The notes under the pieces: model-generated
Database searches by the model: none
Told to the model about the DNA's origin: nothing
What the model saw: only the letters and a program-made list of their open reading frames with translations
Position numbers and translations under genes: made by a program
Shown here: in pieces, positions 18,813 to 26,677 of the stretch
How the letters are laid out: every line of letters begins with the position of its first letter
Numbering within the stretch: the stretch's first letter is position 1
Source of the DNA: Vreelandella hamiltonii
Lineage (GTDB): Bacteria > Pseudomonadota > Gammaproteobacteria > Pseudomonadales > Halomonadaceae
Length of the DNA stretch: 42,592 nucleotides
NCBI RefSeq assembly: GCF_014651775.1
Contig: NZ_BMXN01000029.1
Coordinates: forward strand, 1-42,592
Reading direction: 5' to 3'

Positions 18813-19312
18813 CCTTTCAGCGCCGCCAGCGCCGCGTCGTAATCAGGCTCGTTCTTCAACTCGCTGACCAGCTCGCTGTGCAGCACCCGATCCTCGGCAT
18901 CCAGCACCACCACGGCACGCGCGCAGAGCCCTTCCATGTTGCTGTTGCATAGCGCCACGCCCCAGTCCTGCTGAAATTCGCGGTGGCGGAACGTCGAGAG
19001 CGTCTCCACGTTGTCCAGCCCTTCGGCACCGCAAAAACGCTTGGCCGCAAACGGCAAGTCGGCAGACACCACCAGCACCACGGTGTTGTCCAGCGACGAG
19101 GCCAGCTCATTGAAGCGTCGCGTCGACGTTGCACAGGTAGGCGTATCGACGCTGGGGATGATGTTCAGCACCTTGCGCTTGCCTGCATAGGTCGCCAGGG
19201 TAACGTCTTCCAGGCTGCCGTTGGTGAGCGTCATGGCCGGTGCATCCTGCCCCACCGCCGGTAAGGTGCCCGCCACATCCATGGGTTGACCTGCCCGCGT
19301 AATCTGTTGCAT
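18809..19312 (-). CDS. tpx: Thiol peroxidase (atypical 2-Cys peroxiredoxin)
   Basis: Tpx reduces hydrogen peroxide and organic peroxides using thioredoxin. The protein has 167 residues (E. coli 168). The peroxidatic cysteine is C60 in [13 protein letters not shown] and the resolving cysteine is C94 in KRFCGAEG, matching E. coli C61 and C95. SADLPFA and LSTFRHREF are further Tpx signatures. The ATG at 19312 follows a strong AGGAGC. It is a single gene, divergent from the GuaA-like amidotransferase gene and convergent with the amidoligase operon. Confidence 0.97.
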   Translation of the reverse strand: MQQITRAGQPMDVAGTLPAVGQDAPAMTLTNGSLEDVTLATYAGKRKVLNIIPSVDTPTCATSTRRFNELASSLDNTVVLVVSADLPFAAKRFCGAEGLDNVETLSTFRHREFQQDWGVALCNSNMEGLCARAVVVLDAEDRVLHSELVSELKNEPDYDAALAALKG

Positions 19313-19424
19313 ATCAAGCTCCTAATGTATGGTAAAAGGGGAATGACGATCAGTGGCCCAGCTTACCGTGGAACTCCCTGATTCGGCTATCCCTCATCCA
19401 TCGCGACACGCTAGCGAGAACACC

Positions 19425-20135
19425 ATGGCCTCTGTAGTCATTATCAAAACCGGCGACGCCTTCCCCGAAGTGGTGGATCAGCACGGGGATTTCGAACAGC
19501 TGTTCATCGACCAGGTGCAGGACACCCTGCCCGACCACCTGACCCTCGACGTATGGGATGCACGCCTCACCAGCCAGCCGCCGGAGGATATCGTGGCAGC
19601 CATCATTACCGGCTCCCACAGCATGGTCAGTGAGCAGCTCCCCTGGAGCGAGGCGCTGAAGCCCTGGTTACAGCAGGCACTGGCGGACGACCTGCCGCTG
19701 CTGGGCGTATGCTACGGCCACCAGCTGATGGCCGCTGCATTTGGCGGTGTGAGTGATTACCACCCGGCGGGCCGTGAATCCGGCACACGCAGCGTACGCC
19801 TGACCCAGGCAGGCCGCCAGGACCCGCTGTTCGGCCAACTCCCGGAGTGTTTCGTGGCCCACTTGACCCATGCCCAGGCGGTCATGCAGCTTCCCCCCGG
19901 CACCAGCATCCTGGCGCACAATTGCCACGATGCCCACCAGGCGCTGCGCTATGGGCCACGCCAGTGGAGCGTCCAGTTCCATCCCGAGTTTTCACCGCCG
20001 GTGATGCGCGCTTATATCGAACGCCAGCGCGCTGCCTTGCGCGACCAAGGTGAAGACCCGGATCAACTGCTGCAAGACGTCGCGGAGACCCCCGACGCCA
20101 CGCGCCTGCTGACCCGGTTCATCGCGATGCTGTAG
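19425..20135 (+). CDS. GuaA-like class-I glutamine amidotransferase
   Basis: This 236-residue protein has the class-I glutamine amidotransferase fold found in the N-terminal part of GMP synthase, but it lacks any synthase domain. The nucleophile is C96 in LLGVCYGHQLMAAAFGG; H186 and E188 are in SVQFHPEF. Proteins of this stand-alone type are often annotated as GMP synthase-like or YfeJ-like; their physiological role is mostly unclear. The start at ATG 19425 is preceded by AGCGAGAA; an in-frame GTG at 19353 would add 24 residues and overlap the divergent promoter region. The 3' end overlaps the convergent nfi gene by 17 bases, within a 21-bp tandem duplication. Confidence 0.88.
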   Translation: MASVVIIKTGDAFPEVVDQHGDFEQLFIDQVQDTLPDHLTLDVWDARLTSQPPEDIVAAIITGSHSMVSEQLPWSEALKPWLQQALADDLPLLGVCYGHQLMAAAFGGVSDYHPAGRESGTRSVRLTQAGRQDPLFGQLPECFVAHLTHAQAVMQLPPGTSILAHNCHDAHQALRYGPRQWSVQFHPEFSPPVMRAYIERQRAALRDQGEDPDQLLQDVAETPDATRLLTRFIAML

Positions 20136-20841
20136 TGCGCGTTTGCGATGCTGTCGTGCGCTTTTGATCGCGCCGCGATGCCAGTCGGTCGGCCAGGCGG
20201 GTTGGCTCTGGCAGCTTGGTCTTGCCCAGGCAGCGCATGACCCAGTCCAGTGAGGTCGCCAGCGACAGCCGATGCCCCGGCGACACGAACACTGACTTGA
20301 CCTGAGCACGGGAGCGCAGCACGGCACCGATCACTTCCTGCCCGGCCATGAGCGGCACCCAATCGCCTCGGGCCTCCCCCACGTCGGCATGGCGCCCAGT
20401 GAGGCGCGACTTGGCAATCCCGATGGTCGGCAGGTCCAGCCACAGCCCCAAATGCGCTGCCACGCCCAGCCGCCGAGGGTGAGCGATTCCCTGCCCATCC
20501 ACCATGACCAGCTGCGGGCGTGTTTTCAATTTGGCAAAGGCTCCCAGCGCCGCCGGAATTTCCCGAAACGACAGCAGGCCCGGTATGTAGGGCATGCGCG
20601 TGGGTTCCCGGTGAACCACCTGCTCCACTACAGTCAGTGGCGGCGCCTGCTCCGGCGACCACGCCAGCACGACCACCGCCGCCCGGGTAATGCTGCCGTC
20701 TTCTTCGAAACCGATGTCGACCCCCGCGATGTGCGTCACGGGGTCGATACGGTCGTCGGCTTCCAATTGCTTGGCAAGCTGGGACTGGAGTGCGATGGCC
20801 TGCTTGGGAGTCAGGTTCCAATCGTGTAATGCGGCGTCCAT
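20119..20841 (-). CDS. nfi: Endonuclease V
   Basis: Endonuclease V nicks DNA (and in some organisms RNA) one base past deaminated adenine (inosine). The 240-residue protein carries the metal ligand D42 in AGVDIGFEEDG, the wedge-type motif YIPGLLSFRE around residue 85, and VMVDGQGIAHPRRLGVAAH with a second acidic ligand around 114. The conserved lysine is in IGIAKSRL. The ATG at 20841 follows AAGGAGG. The last 18 residues are an unusual tail in which a seven-residue unit is repeated (KRTTASQ, then TRTTASR). This comes from a DNA duplication at the convergence with the previous gene and is outside the conserved fold. Confidence 0.96.
   Translation of the reverse strand: MDAALHDWNLTPKQAIALQSQLAKQLEADDRIDPVTHIAGVDIGFEEDGSITRAAVVVLAWSPEQAPPLTVVEQVVHREPTRMPYIPGLLSFREIPAALGAFAKLKTRPQLVMVDGQGIAHPRRLGVAAHLGLWLDLPTIGIAKSRLTGRHADVGEARGDWVPLMAGQEVIGAVLRSRAQVKSVFVSPGHRLSLATSLDWVMRCLGKTKLPEPTRLADRLASRRDQKRTTASQTRTTASR
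20124..20165. repeat. 21-bp tandem duplication across two stop regions
   Basis: GCGATGCTGTAGTGCGCGTTT (20124-20144) is followed at once by the near-identical 20145-20165, which differs at two positions. The first copy carries the TAG stop of the GuaA-like gene; in the second copy the same triplet is TCG. The block encodes the repeated C-terminal tail of endonuclease V on the other strand. Confidence 0.85.
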
Positions 20842-20915
20842 GCGGCCTCCTTGCGGGTGGTTCGAGGTTGGCGCCCAGCAGACGCTGAGCCACCAGGATG
20901 ACTTTCAGGATAGCC

Positions 20916-20951
20916 AAAAAAAATCCCCCCATGCCAAGGGCATGGGGGGAT
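20916..20951 (-). terminator. Intrinsic terminator of the DEAD-box helicase gene
   Basis: On the minus strand a 13-bp perfect stem (20951-20939 with 20935-20923, GC-rich with a six-base G/C run) and a 3-base loop is followed by a run of eight T (20923-20916). It lies 36 bases past the helicase stop and upstream of nfi. It is the most canonical terminator in the window. Confidence 0.93.
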
Positions 20952-20986
20952 GGTAGCCAGGGCGACATCAATCGCCCGGCAGGCGT

Positions 20987-22699
20987 TTACGCACGTTCGC
21001 GACGACGAACCGGCGCATCGCCATCGTCACGACGACGGCGCGGTGCACGCTCGGGTGCACGGTCTTCGCTGATTTCCAGCGGGCGACCGGCTACACGGGC
21101 ACGTGCCATCTTGGCCAGAATGGTAGACGGCAGGCCGCTGGGCAGCTCGACCACCGAGAAGGCGTTGCGAATATCGATACGGCCGATACGGGCACCTTCG
21201 ATACCGCCTTCATTGGCCAACGCGCCAACCAACTGGCCAGGCTTGACGCCATCTTTATGGCCTACCGATACACGGTAGCGGGTCATGCCTTCGCTGGGCG
21301 CACTGGAGCGCTCGCGACGAGCACCAGCTGGTTTGCCGGGGGCACCCTCACGCGGAGCACGCTCTTTGCGCGGTGCTTGCAGACGGCCAATCGGCGCTTC
21401 GTCAGCACGGGCCATGGCAGCAAAGGCACAGGCCAGCTCGACGGCGTCGTGACCTTCTTCCACCAGACGCTCGACCAGCGCGCGCTGCTCTTCGGCACCC
21501 TTGGTCAGAGCTGCCACGACGCGATGGTGGAATACTTCATCACGGTGCGCACGGATAGCGGCTTCGTCAGGCAGCGGCATTTCGGTCATTTTCTGACCCG
21601 TTGCCTGCTCCATCCAGCCTACCTTGCGGCCTTCACGGAAGCCCGCGAAGGTAATCGCGATACCGCTGCGGCCCGCACGGCCAGTACGACCGATACGGTG
21701 CGTATAGGCTTCGGCGTCCTGGGGAAGATCGTAGTTCACCACGTGGGTGATACGCGGAACGTCCAGACCACGAGCGGCGACGTCGGTCGCGATCAGGACA
21801 TCGACCTTGCCACGCTTCAGGCGAGTGATGGTGCGCTCACGCAGGCTCTGGTCCAGGTCACCCGACAGGCCAGCCGCGTTGACACCGCGCGCCGTCAGCT
21901 GCTCTACCAGCGTGGTACAGGCAGCACGTGTACGTACGAACACGATGGCCGCATCCACTGGCTCCACTTCCAGAATACGCGCCAGCGCTTCCAGCTTGGC
22001 ACCACCGTCCACACGCACCAGGCGCTGTTCGATGTTTTCTCCCGTCGTGGTGCGCGATTCGATCGCCACCTTGACCGGGTTGACCAGATAGCGATTGACG
22101 ATGCGCTCGATTTCAGACGGCAGCGTGGCCGAGAAGAACACGCGCTGGGCATCTTTCGGGGTATCGGCAACCACGCGTTTTACGTCGTCGATAAAGCCCA
22201 TGCGCAGCATTTCGTCGGCTTCGTCCAGCACCAGCGCAGACAAACCGTCCAGCTTCAGGCTGCCGCGATCCAGGTGGTCGATGATACGACCGGGCGTACC
22301 GACCACGACCTGAGCGCCGCGCTTCAAGGCGCCCAGCTGCTCACGGTACTCTTGACCACCACACAGGGTCGCCACTTCGAGCCCCTGCAGGTTTTGACCA
22401 TACTTGCTAAAGGAAACCGCAACCTGCTGAGCAAGTTCGCGGGTAGGCGCCAGCACCAGTACCTGGGGCTCGCGACGCTGCATGTCGAGACGCGACAGCA
22501 GCGGCAGTGCAAAGGCAGCCGTTTTACCGGTACCCGTTTGTGCCTGACCCAGCATATCGCGGCCTTCCAGCAGGGCTGGAATGGTCTGCGCCTGGATGGG
22601 CGAAGGAGTTTCGTAGCCCTGCGCTTCTACAGCAGACAGAACGGCAGGCAAAAGAGCCAGATCACCGAAGCTCGGCGAGGTGACAGAAATCGAGGTCAT
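20987..22699 (-). CDS. deaD: DEAD-box RNA helicase, DeaD/CsdA type
   Basis: This 570-residue ATP-dependent RNA helicase is of the DeaD/CsdA type used in ribosome assembly and cold adaptation. All core motifs are visible: Q-motif region (GYETPSPIQAQ, 29-39), Walker A AQTGTGKT (53-60), PTREL, TPGR, DEAD (159-162), SAT, ATDVAARGLD and HRIGRTGR. A second RecA domain follows, and then a DbpA-type RNA-binding domain near residues 468-545 (MTRYRVSVGHKDGVKPGQL). The Arg-rich tail (APRRRRDDGDAPVRRRERA) should bind RNA. It is shorter than E. coli CsdA (629). The ribosome site is AAGGTG. A 508-base gap with stable hairpins lies upstream, in line with the long leader known for E. coli deaD. Confidence 0.95.
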   Translation of the reverse strand: MTSISVTSPSFGDLALLPAVLSAVEAQGYETPSPIQAQTIPALLEGRDMLGQAQTGTGKTAAFALPLLSRLDMQRREPQVLVLAPTRELAQQVAVSFSKYGQNLQGLEVATLCGGQEYREQLGALKRGAQVVVGTPGRIIDHLDRGSLKLDGLSALVLDEADEMLRMGFIDDVKRVVADTPKDAQRVFFSATLPSEIERIVNRYLVNPVKVAIESRTTTGENIEQRLVRVDGGAKLEALARILEVEPVDAAIVFVRTRAACTTLVEQLTARGVNAAGLSGDLDQSLRERTITRLKRGKVDVLIATDVAARGLDVPRITHVVNYDLPQDAEAYTHRIGRTGRAGRSGIAITFAGFREGRKVGWMEQATGQKMTEMPLPDEAAIRAHRDEVFHHRVVAALTKGAEEQRALVERLVEEGHDAVELACAFAAMARADEAPIGRLQAPRKERAPREGAPGKPAGARRERSSAPSEGMTRYRVSVGHKDGVKPGQLVGALANEGGIEGARIGRIDIRNAFSVVELPSGLPSTILAKMARARVAGRPLEISEDRAPERAPRRRRDDGDAPVRRRERA

Positions 22700-23207
22700 T
22701 AATCACACCTTGGTAGGCCGGTATCACCGGCAAAAAACATCGTAAGCGTCTCTGACTCTGTCATATGCCGCACGTCACGGTGCGCAGCAAAAGAACAAGG
22801 CTCCGCATAGCGGATATCGTCATCAGTGGAGTCGGAGACGCCGGTCGCACCTGGCATTCGGCTGGCAGTACCGCACGCTGCGGGCCAACCGCTGTGGCGA
22901 CCTTACTGCGCCGATTTCACCCGTCTGGTGAAATGCTGGAGGCGCGCCATCTTCACAGCAATGAACATCCAGTCGAGGGGATGTTCCTGCAAACGTTTCG
23001 GCTTGGTGCCACAAGGCCACCGAATCAACGCTTGCCGTCGTGATGGAGGGGTCAACACATGCGAGGAGCGCGCATCCTACCACCCCACTGGTGAGCTGAC
23101 CAGCTTTTTTACTTTAACCAATATCATCCTGAAACTTGCACTTGTTCACTATTGGTCTAACCTGAGAGGTGCCTCACGTTGTTCACGAACTTCAAGGAGT
23201 GATGCAT
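22700..23207. other. Gene-free region between deaD and csbD
   Basis: No convincing gene is present in these 508 bases; small open frames on both strands lack ribosome sites and family character. It is the divergent upstream region of deaD and csbD. Hairpins that could belong to a deaD leader are ATTTCACC/GGTGAAAT (22914-22934, 8 bp), CCGCA/TGCGG (22871-22883) and GCCGGT/ACCGGC close to the deaD start (22718-22732). The last about 110 bases are AT-rich and carry the candidate csbD promoter. Confidence 0.6.
23136..23163 (+). promoter_or_regulatory. Candidate csbD promoter
   Basis: TTGCAC (23136-23141), a 16-base spacer and TAACCT (23158-23163) lie 45 bases before the csbD start. CTAACCT also partly resembles the -10 of stress (sigma-S) promoters. 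Prediction only. Confidence 0.35.
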
Positions 23208-23405
23208 ATGAACTGGGATCAGATCGAAGGCAAATGGACCGAAGTAAAAGGCAAGGCGCGTTCCAGCTGGGGCGAATTGACCGATGATGAGCTGACGCAA
23301 ATCGGCGGCAAGAAAGACCAGCTCGTGGGCAAGCTTCAGCAGAAATACGGGCTGGCCCGTGAAGAAGCCGAGCGCCGTGCAGACGAGTGGGCCGACGGCC
23401 TCTGA
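23208..23405 (+). CDS. CsbD-family stress protein
   Basis: This 65-residue acidic, hydrophilic protein begins MNWDQIEGKWTEVKGKARS, the standard opening of the CsbD family. It continues with WGELTDDELTQIGGKKDQLVGKLQQKYG. Family members are abundant stress-induced proteins of unknown mechanism. Length matches the family (about 60-70). The start at 23208 is set by AAGGAG at 23194-23199; an ATG at 23202 is too close to that site. It is followed by a PRC-barrel protein gene on the same strand, with a hairpin between them. Confidence 0.93.
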   Translation: MNWDQIEGKWTEVKGKARSSWGELTDDELTQIGGKKDQLVGKLQQKYGLAREEAERRADEWADGL

Positions 23406-23413
23406 TCATTTCG

Positions 23414-23442
23414 GCATTGGCGCTGTACAGGCAGGCCAATGC
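23414..23442 (+). other. Hairpin between csbD and the PRC-barrel gene
   Basis: GCATTGGC (23414-23421) pairs with GCCAATGC (23435-23442) around a 13-base loop that contains the palindrome CTGTACAG. A TTTT lies about ten bases downstream. It could be a weak terminator or a processing site separating a highly expressed csbD message from the next gene. Confidence 0.5.
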
Positions 23443-23501
23443 GTATCCATTTTCCAATAGATGACTATTTGGCTGATTCAATAGCAACATGGAGAGAAGC
23501 T

Positions 23502-23981
23502 ATGCGTAAATCACTACTGACAACGGCTATCGGCACGGTACTTCTGGGCAGCATGGCAATGGGCGCCCACGCACAGACCGAGCCACAGGGCATGTATTCA
23601 GCCGAAGACATTCTGGATGCTGACGTCTACTTCGCGGGCGGTTCCGGCGAAGAGATCGGTGAGGTAGAAAACATTCTTTTCGATGAGGAAATGCGCATCA
23701 CTGCACTCGTCGTCGAAAGTGGTGCCGTACTGGGCCTGGGCGGACGTGAAATCGTCGTCGGTACCGACCACTTCACGCTGGAAACCCACACCGAAGCGGA
23801 TGGCGATACCGAGCACCGGATCATGCTCCAAGCCACGTCCGAAGAAGTGGAAGCCTTTCCTACTTACAACCACGACTGGTGGGAACAAACCAAGGCAGGC
23901 GCACGCGATGCATGGGAAACCACGCGTGATGGCGCGCAAAGTGCCTGGCAGTCCGCCCGTGACGCCGTTAACTCCAACTGA
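23502..23981 (+). CDS. Exported PRC-barrel domain protein
   Basis: This 159-residue protein starts with a Sec signal peptide (MRKSLLTTAIGTVLLGSMAM, cleavage after AHA near residue 24). The mature part has a PRC-barrel-like domain: SAEDILDADVYFAGGSGEEIGEVENILFDEE, then ITALVVESGAVLGLGGREIVV. The C-terminal 35 residues form a helical Trp/Ala/Arg repeat (AGARDAWETTRDGAQSAWQS). The likely location is the periplasm. PRC-barrel proteins of this kind are often found with CsbD or BON-type stress proteins in proteobacteria; the function is unknown. The start at 23502 follows GGAGAGAAGC, which excludes upstream in-frame starts. A terminator follows at 24010-24037. Confidence 0.85.
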   Translation: MRKSLLTTAIGTVLLGSMAMGAHAQTEPQGMYSAEDILDADVYFAGGSGEEIGEVENILFDEEMRITALVVESGAVLGLGGREIVVGTDHFTLETHTEADGDTEHRIMLQATSEEVEAFPTYNHDWWEQTKAGARDAWETTRDGAQSAWQSARDAVNSN

Positions 23982-24009
23982 TATGTTTCCCGTCTAGCGA
24001 TACGTACGC

Positions 24010-24037
24010 AATGGCCACCCCATCGGGTGGCCATTTT
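24010..24037 (+). terminator. Intrinsic terminator after the PRC-barrel gene
   Basis: AATGGCCACCC (24010-24020) pairs with GGGTGGCCATT (24025-24035) around CATC, an 11-bp perfect stem that runs into TTTT (24034-24037). It lies 28 bases after the stop. It may also help end the convergent hydroquinone reductase transcript. Confidence 0.85.
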
Positions 24038-24056
24038 CGTGAGTGGTCGCACGGAT

Positions 24057-25067
24057 TCAGCGACGGCGTACTCCCTGCCCTGGCAGGCGCTCACGGTCAT
24101 GGGGGCGCTGAAAGTCCAACGCTGGCCCGGCGGGGACGATACGAGTCGGGTTGATGGTGTCGTGACTGTAATAGTAGTGGCGCTTGATGTGGTCCAGGTT
24201 GACGGTGTCGGCAATGCCCGGCCACTGATAGAGCTCACGCACGTAGTTGGACAGGTTCGGATAATCCTCGATGCGTTTGAAATTGCACTTGAAGTGGCCG
24301 TAGTAGACCGCGTCGAAACGCACCAGCGTGGTAAACAGACGAATATCGGCTTCGGTCAGCCATTCTCCCGCCAGGTAACGCTGCTCTCCCAGGCGCTTTT
24401 CCATGCGGTCCAGCGCGTCGAACAGCGCAGTGACATGCTTCTCGTACACCTTCTGCTCAGTGGCAAAGCCTGACTTGTAAACCCCGTTGTTGATGTGGTC
24501 GTACACATCGGCGTTGACCTCATCGATGACAGCACGCAGGTCGGAGGGATAGAAATCCAGCGTATTGCCGGTCAGCTCGTCAAAGGCATGGTTGAAGATG
24601 CGCAGGAGTTCAGCCGACTCATTATTGACGATGGCGCTGCGCTGCTTGTCCCACAGCACCGGCACGGTCACTCGCCCCGTGTACTGCGCGTCGGTCATGG
24701 TATAGAGCTGGTGATGAAACTCGACGTGATTGATCGGGTCGCCGCTGGAGCCCTCGTCCTGGTGATAGGTCCAGCCCTTGTCCAGCATGAGCGGGCTGAC
24801 ATGGGAGACGCCGATCAGGGGCTCCAGGCCTTTCAGTTGACGCATGATCAACACACGGTGTGCCCAAGGGCATGCCAGGGAGATATAAAGGTGGTAACGA
24901 TCCGCCTCGGCAGGATAGCGCTGGGTCTCGCCCTCCAGCACGCTGCCACTGTCGGCAGGATTTCCTACCCAGTGACGCAGCTGTGCCGACTCACGGACGA
25001 ATTCCCCGCCGTGCTTTTTGGTGTCGTACCACTGATCGACCCACTCGCCGTTGACCAATAACCCCAT
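24057..25067 (-). CDS. yqjG: Glutathionyl-hydroquinone reductase (omega/xi-class GST)
   Basis: This 336-residue enzyme of the YqjG/ECM4 type removes glutathione from glutathionyl-hydroquinones, protecting against quinone stress. The catalytic cysteine is C66 in YISLACPWAHR (E. coli C63). The thioredoxin-like domain contains VTVPVLWDKQRSAIVNNESAEL, and the helical C-terminal domain has YLAGEWLTEADIRLFTTLVRFD. The xi-class signature VYYGHFKCNFKRIEDYPNL near residue 260 is clear. The start at 25067 follows GGGAGAAAC; an in-frame start 69 bases upstream lacks homology. The LysR regulator gene just upstream on the same strand is a possible regulator. Confidence 0.95.
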   Translation of the reverse strand: MGLLVNGEWVDQWYDTKKHGGEFVRESAQLRHWVGNPADSGSVLEGETQRYPAEADRYHLYISLACPWAHRVLIMRQLKGLEPLIGVSHVSPLMLDKGWTYHQDEGSSGDPINHVEFHHQLYTMTDAQYTGRVTVPVLWDKQRSAIVNNESAELLRIFNHAFDELTGNTLDFYPSDLRAVIDEVNADVYDHINNGVYKSGFATEQKVYEKHVTALFDALDRMEKRLGEQRYLAGEWLTEADIRLFTTLVRFDAVYYGHFKCNFKRIEDYPNLSNYVRELYQWPGIADTVNLDHIKRHYYYSHDTINPTRIVPAGPALDFQRPHDRERLPGQGVRRR

Positions 25068-25145
25068 GGTGTTTCTCCCGTTGCGAACGTATGAAATGGC
25101 ATGTTTACAGCATACGCTCGACGGGAGAGGGCTCAAGCGGATGTT

Positions 25146-26066
25146 TTACCGCCTTTCATTCGAGGGAATCGAATGTTGGCTGCACGTCTCCTTGACGGAC
25201 TGCCTCAACGCAGCGGCCATGGCATGAGCCGCAGGCCCTGCCCGGTCACGATCACGGAAGATAAGCTGCACCGGGACTTCCCGCACGCCTCCTGCACTCA
25301 GCGGCAGCGGCTTCAGCGCACCACTGGTCAGCTCTTCGAGGATACGGGTTTCAGGTATCCAGGCGAACCCCAGACCACGCTTGAGCATGTCCAATGACGT
25401 GCCCACATGGCTGACCGTCCAGCGCTGCTCGGCCTTTAGCCAGCCTGCATTGGTCGATTGGCGCAGCGCCGAGTCACGCACAACCAGCTGGCGATGCTGG
25501 GCCAGGTCACGCAGATCCAGCGCGCGCCCCAACTGATGCAGCGGGTGGCGCGGATGAGCGACCGCCACAAAGCGCACATTGACCAACGGCTCGCCGAGAA
25601 ACCCCTGGGCTTCGATGGCGGTGACCACCAGGTCGGCACGTCCGTCATAGAGCATTTCGGTGCCGCCATTGAGCACGCTCTCATGCAGCTGTACGCGCAC
25701 TTGAGGATACGTTTCCGAAAAGCGCTCCAGCGCCCTGGCCTGAGCCGCTGCGGGAAAGATCTGATCGATGGCGACGACGATTTCCGCTTCTAGGCCTGCG
25801 GCCAAACGCGAGGCCACGTCCTCCAGCGACGCCGCACTCTCGATCAATTGTCGCGCACGGCGCAGCAACAGTTCGCCTGCTTCCGTCAGCCGCACTTGCC
25901 GCCCCACGGGCTCCAGCACCTGGATACCCAGCTGCTCTTCCAATTTGTGTACCGCATGGTTGAGCGTAGAGGGGCTTTTATGGATCGCCTCTGCCGCCCT
26001 TGCAAAGCCACCGTGGTCGACCACGGCGGCGAGCATCTGCCACTGTGCAAGTGTTACCCGAGACAT
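25146..26066 (-). CDS. LysR-family transcriptional regulator
   Basis: This 306-residue regulator has a LysR winged helix-turn-helix at about residues 4-62 (LAQWQMLAAVVDHGGFARAA, then SPSTLNHAVHKLEEQLGI). A linker helix and a substrate-binding-like effector domain follow from about residue 90. The start at 26066 follows GAGGAAAT; the open frame extends 59 codons further upstream, but through AT-rich non-coding sequence. It lies 78 bases upstream of the hydroquinone reductase gene on the same strand and 611 bases from the divergent mepM. Its ligand and targets cannot be told from the sequence. Confidence 0.93.
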   Translation of the reverse strand: MSRVTLAQWQMLAAVVDHGGFARAAEAIHKSPSTLNHAVHKLEEQLGIQVLEPVGRQVRLTEAGELLLRRARQLIESAASLEDVASRLAAGLEAEIVVAIDQIFPAAAQARALERFSETYPQVRVQLHESVLNGGTEMLYDGRADLVVTAIEAQGFLGEPLVNVRFVAVAHPRHPLHQLGRALDLRDLAQHRQLVVRDSALRQSTNAGWLKAEQRWTVSHVGTSLDMLKRGLGFAWIPETRILEELTSGALKPLPLSAGGVREVPVQLIFRDRDRAGPAAHAMAAALRQSVKETCSQHSIPSNERR

Positions 26067-26677
26067 TTCGATTTCCTCGACGCTAAACAGCGAAACAAAC
26101 CGCTTCACCTTCGAAAAAACAACACATAGGATGCCAGTAAAACGTCGAGAGTACGTGGCCTGACAGCAAATTTTGCACCAAGGGCTAATACGCGGGCTCA
26201 CAGGAACATCGCCGTGTTTCAAAAAACAAACATACAGAAACAAAAAAACACATTCTAAATATTAGCAATTACCCTCAAAAAGCCACGTTTGCGAGGTCGG
26301 AGGGCGTTTTGGGCGATGCGCTTTCCTGGCCCGTGAAAAACGTCCGTTTCAAGCGCTCATTTTGGTCGGTAAGTGCTTAAAATGCCGTTTTAATTAGACA
26401 CAACTTACGCACATCTTTAATAACCCTTCATTTGCGTCTATGGTTAAGAAGATGATCACGCCATGCGGCGGTCATCGAAGGCAGTTTACGCCGTTACTTT
26501 TGTTAGCGAACGGCGTTCGAGAGCGGTTCTCATTGTCGAATATTTGCATATTTCGACAGAAGTATGTTTTGTGTATGGATATACAGTCTATTCACCCCTG
26601 CCTCCTTGGGGTATGGTTCCCGAGTTTGCTCACTTTCTTGTTACGTTTACTTCACAAATTCGGCGGTCCATTTACCC
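26067..26677. other. AT-rich intergenic region between lysR and mepM
   Basis: No gene is supported in these 611 bases; open frames here are AT-rich, lack ribosome sites and resemble no protein. It holds the divergent promoters of lysR and mepM. Two perfect inverted repeats lie in its second half: ACGCCGTT/AACGGCGT (26488-26495 and 26509-26516) and TGTCGAA/TTCGACA (26534-26540 and 26552-26558). They may be regulator sites or leader hairpins for mepM. A third small stem, ACCCC/GGGGT, is at 26594-26612. Confidence 0.6.

Noticed and set aside
21257..22702. A 481-codon plus-strand open frame
   Set aside because: It is fully antisense to the DEAD-box helicase, whose motifs are all intact.
22765..23083. 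Small open frames on both strands in the deaD-csbD gap
   Set aside because: They overlap one another, lack ribosome sites and resemble no family; the sequence is better explained as leader and promoter.
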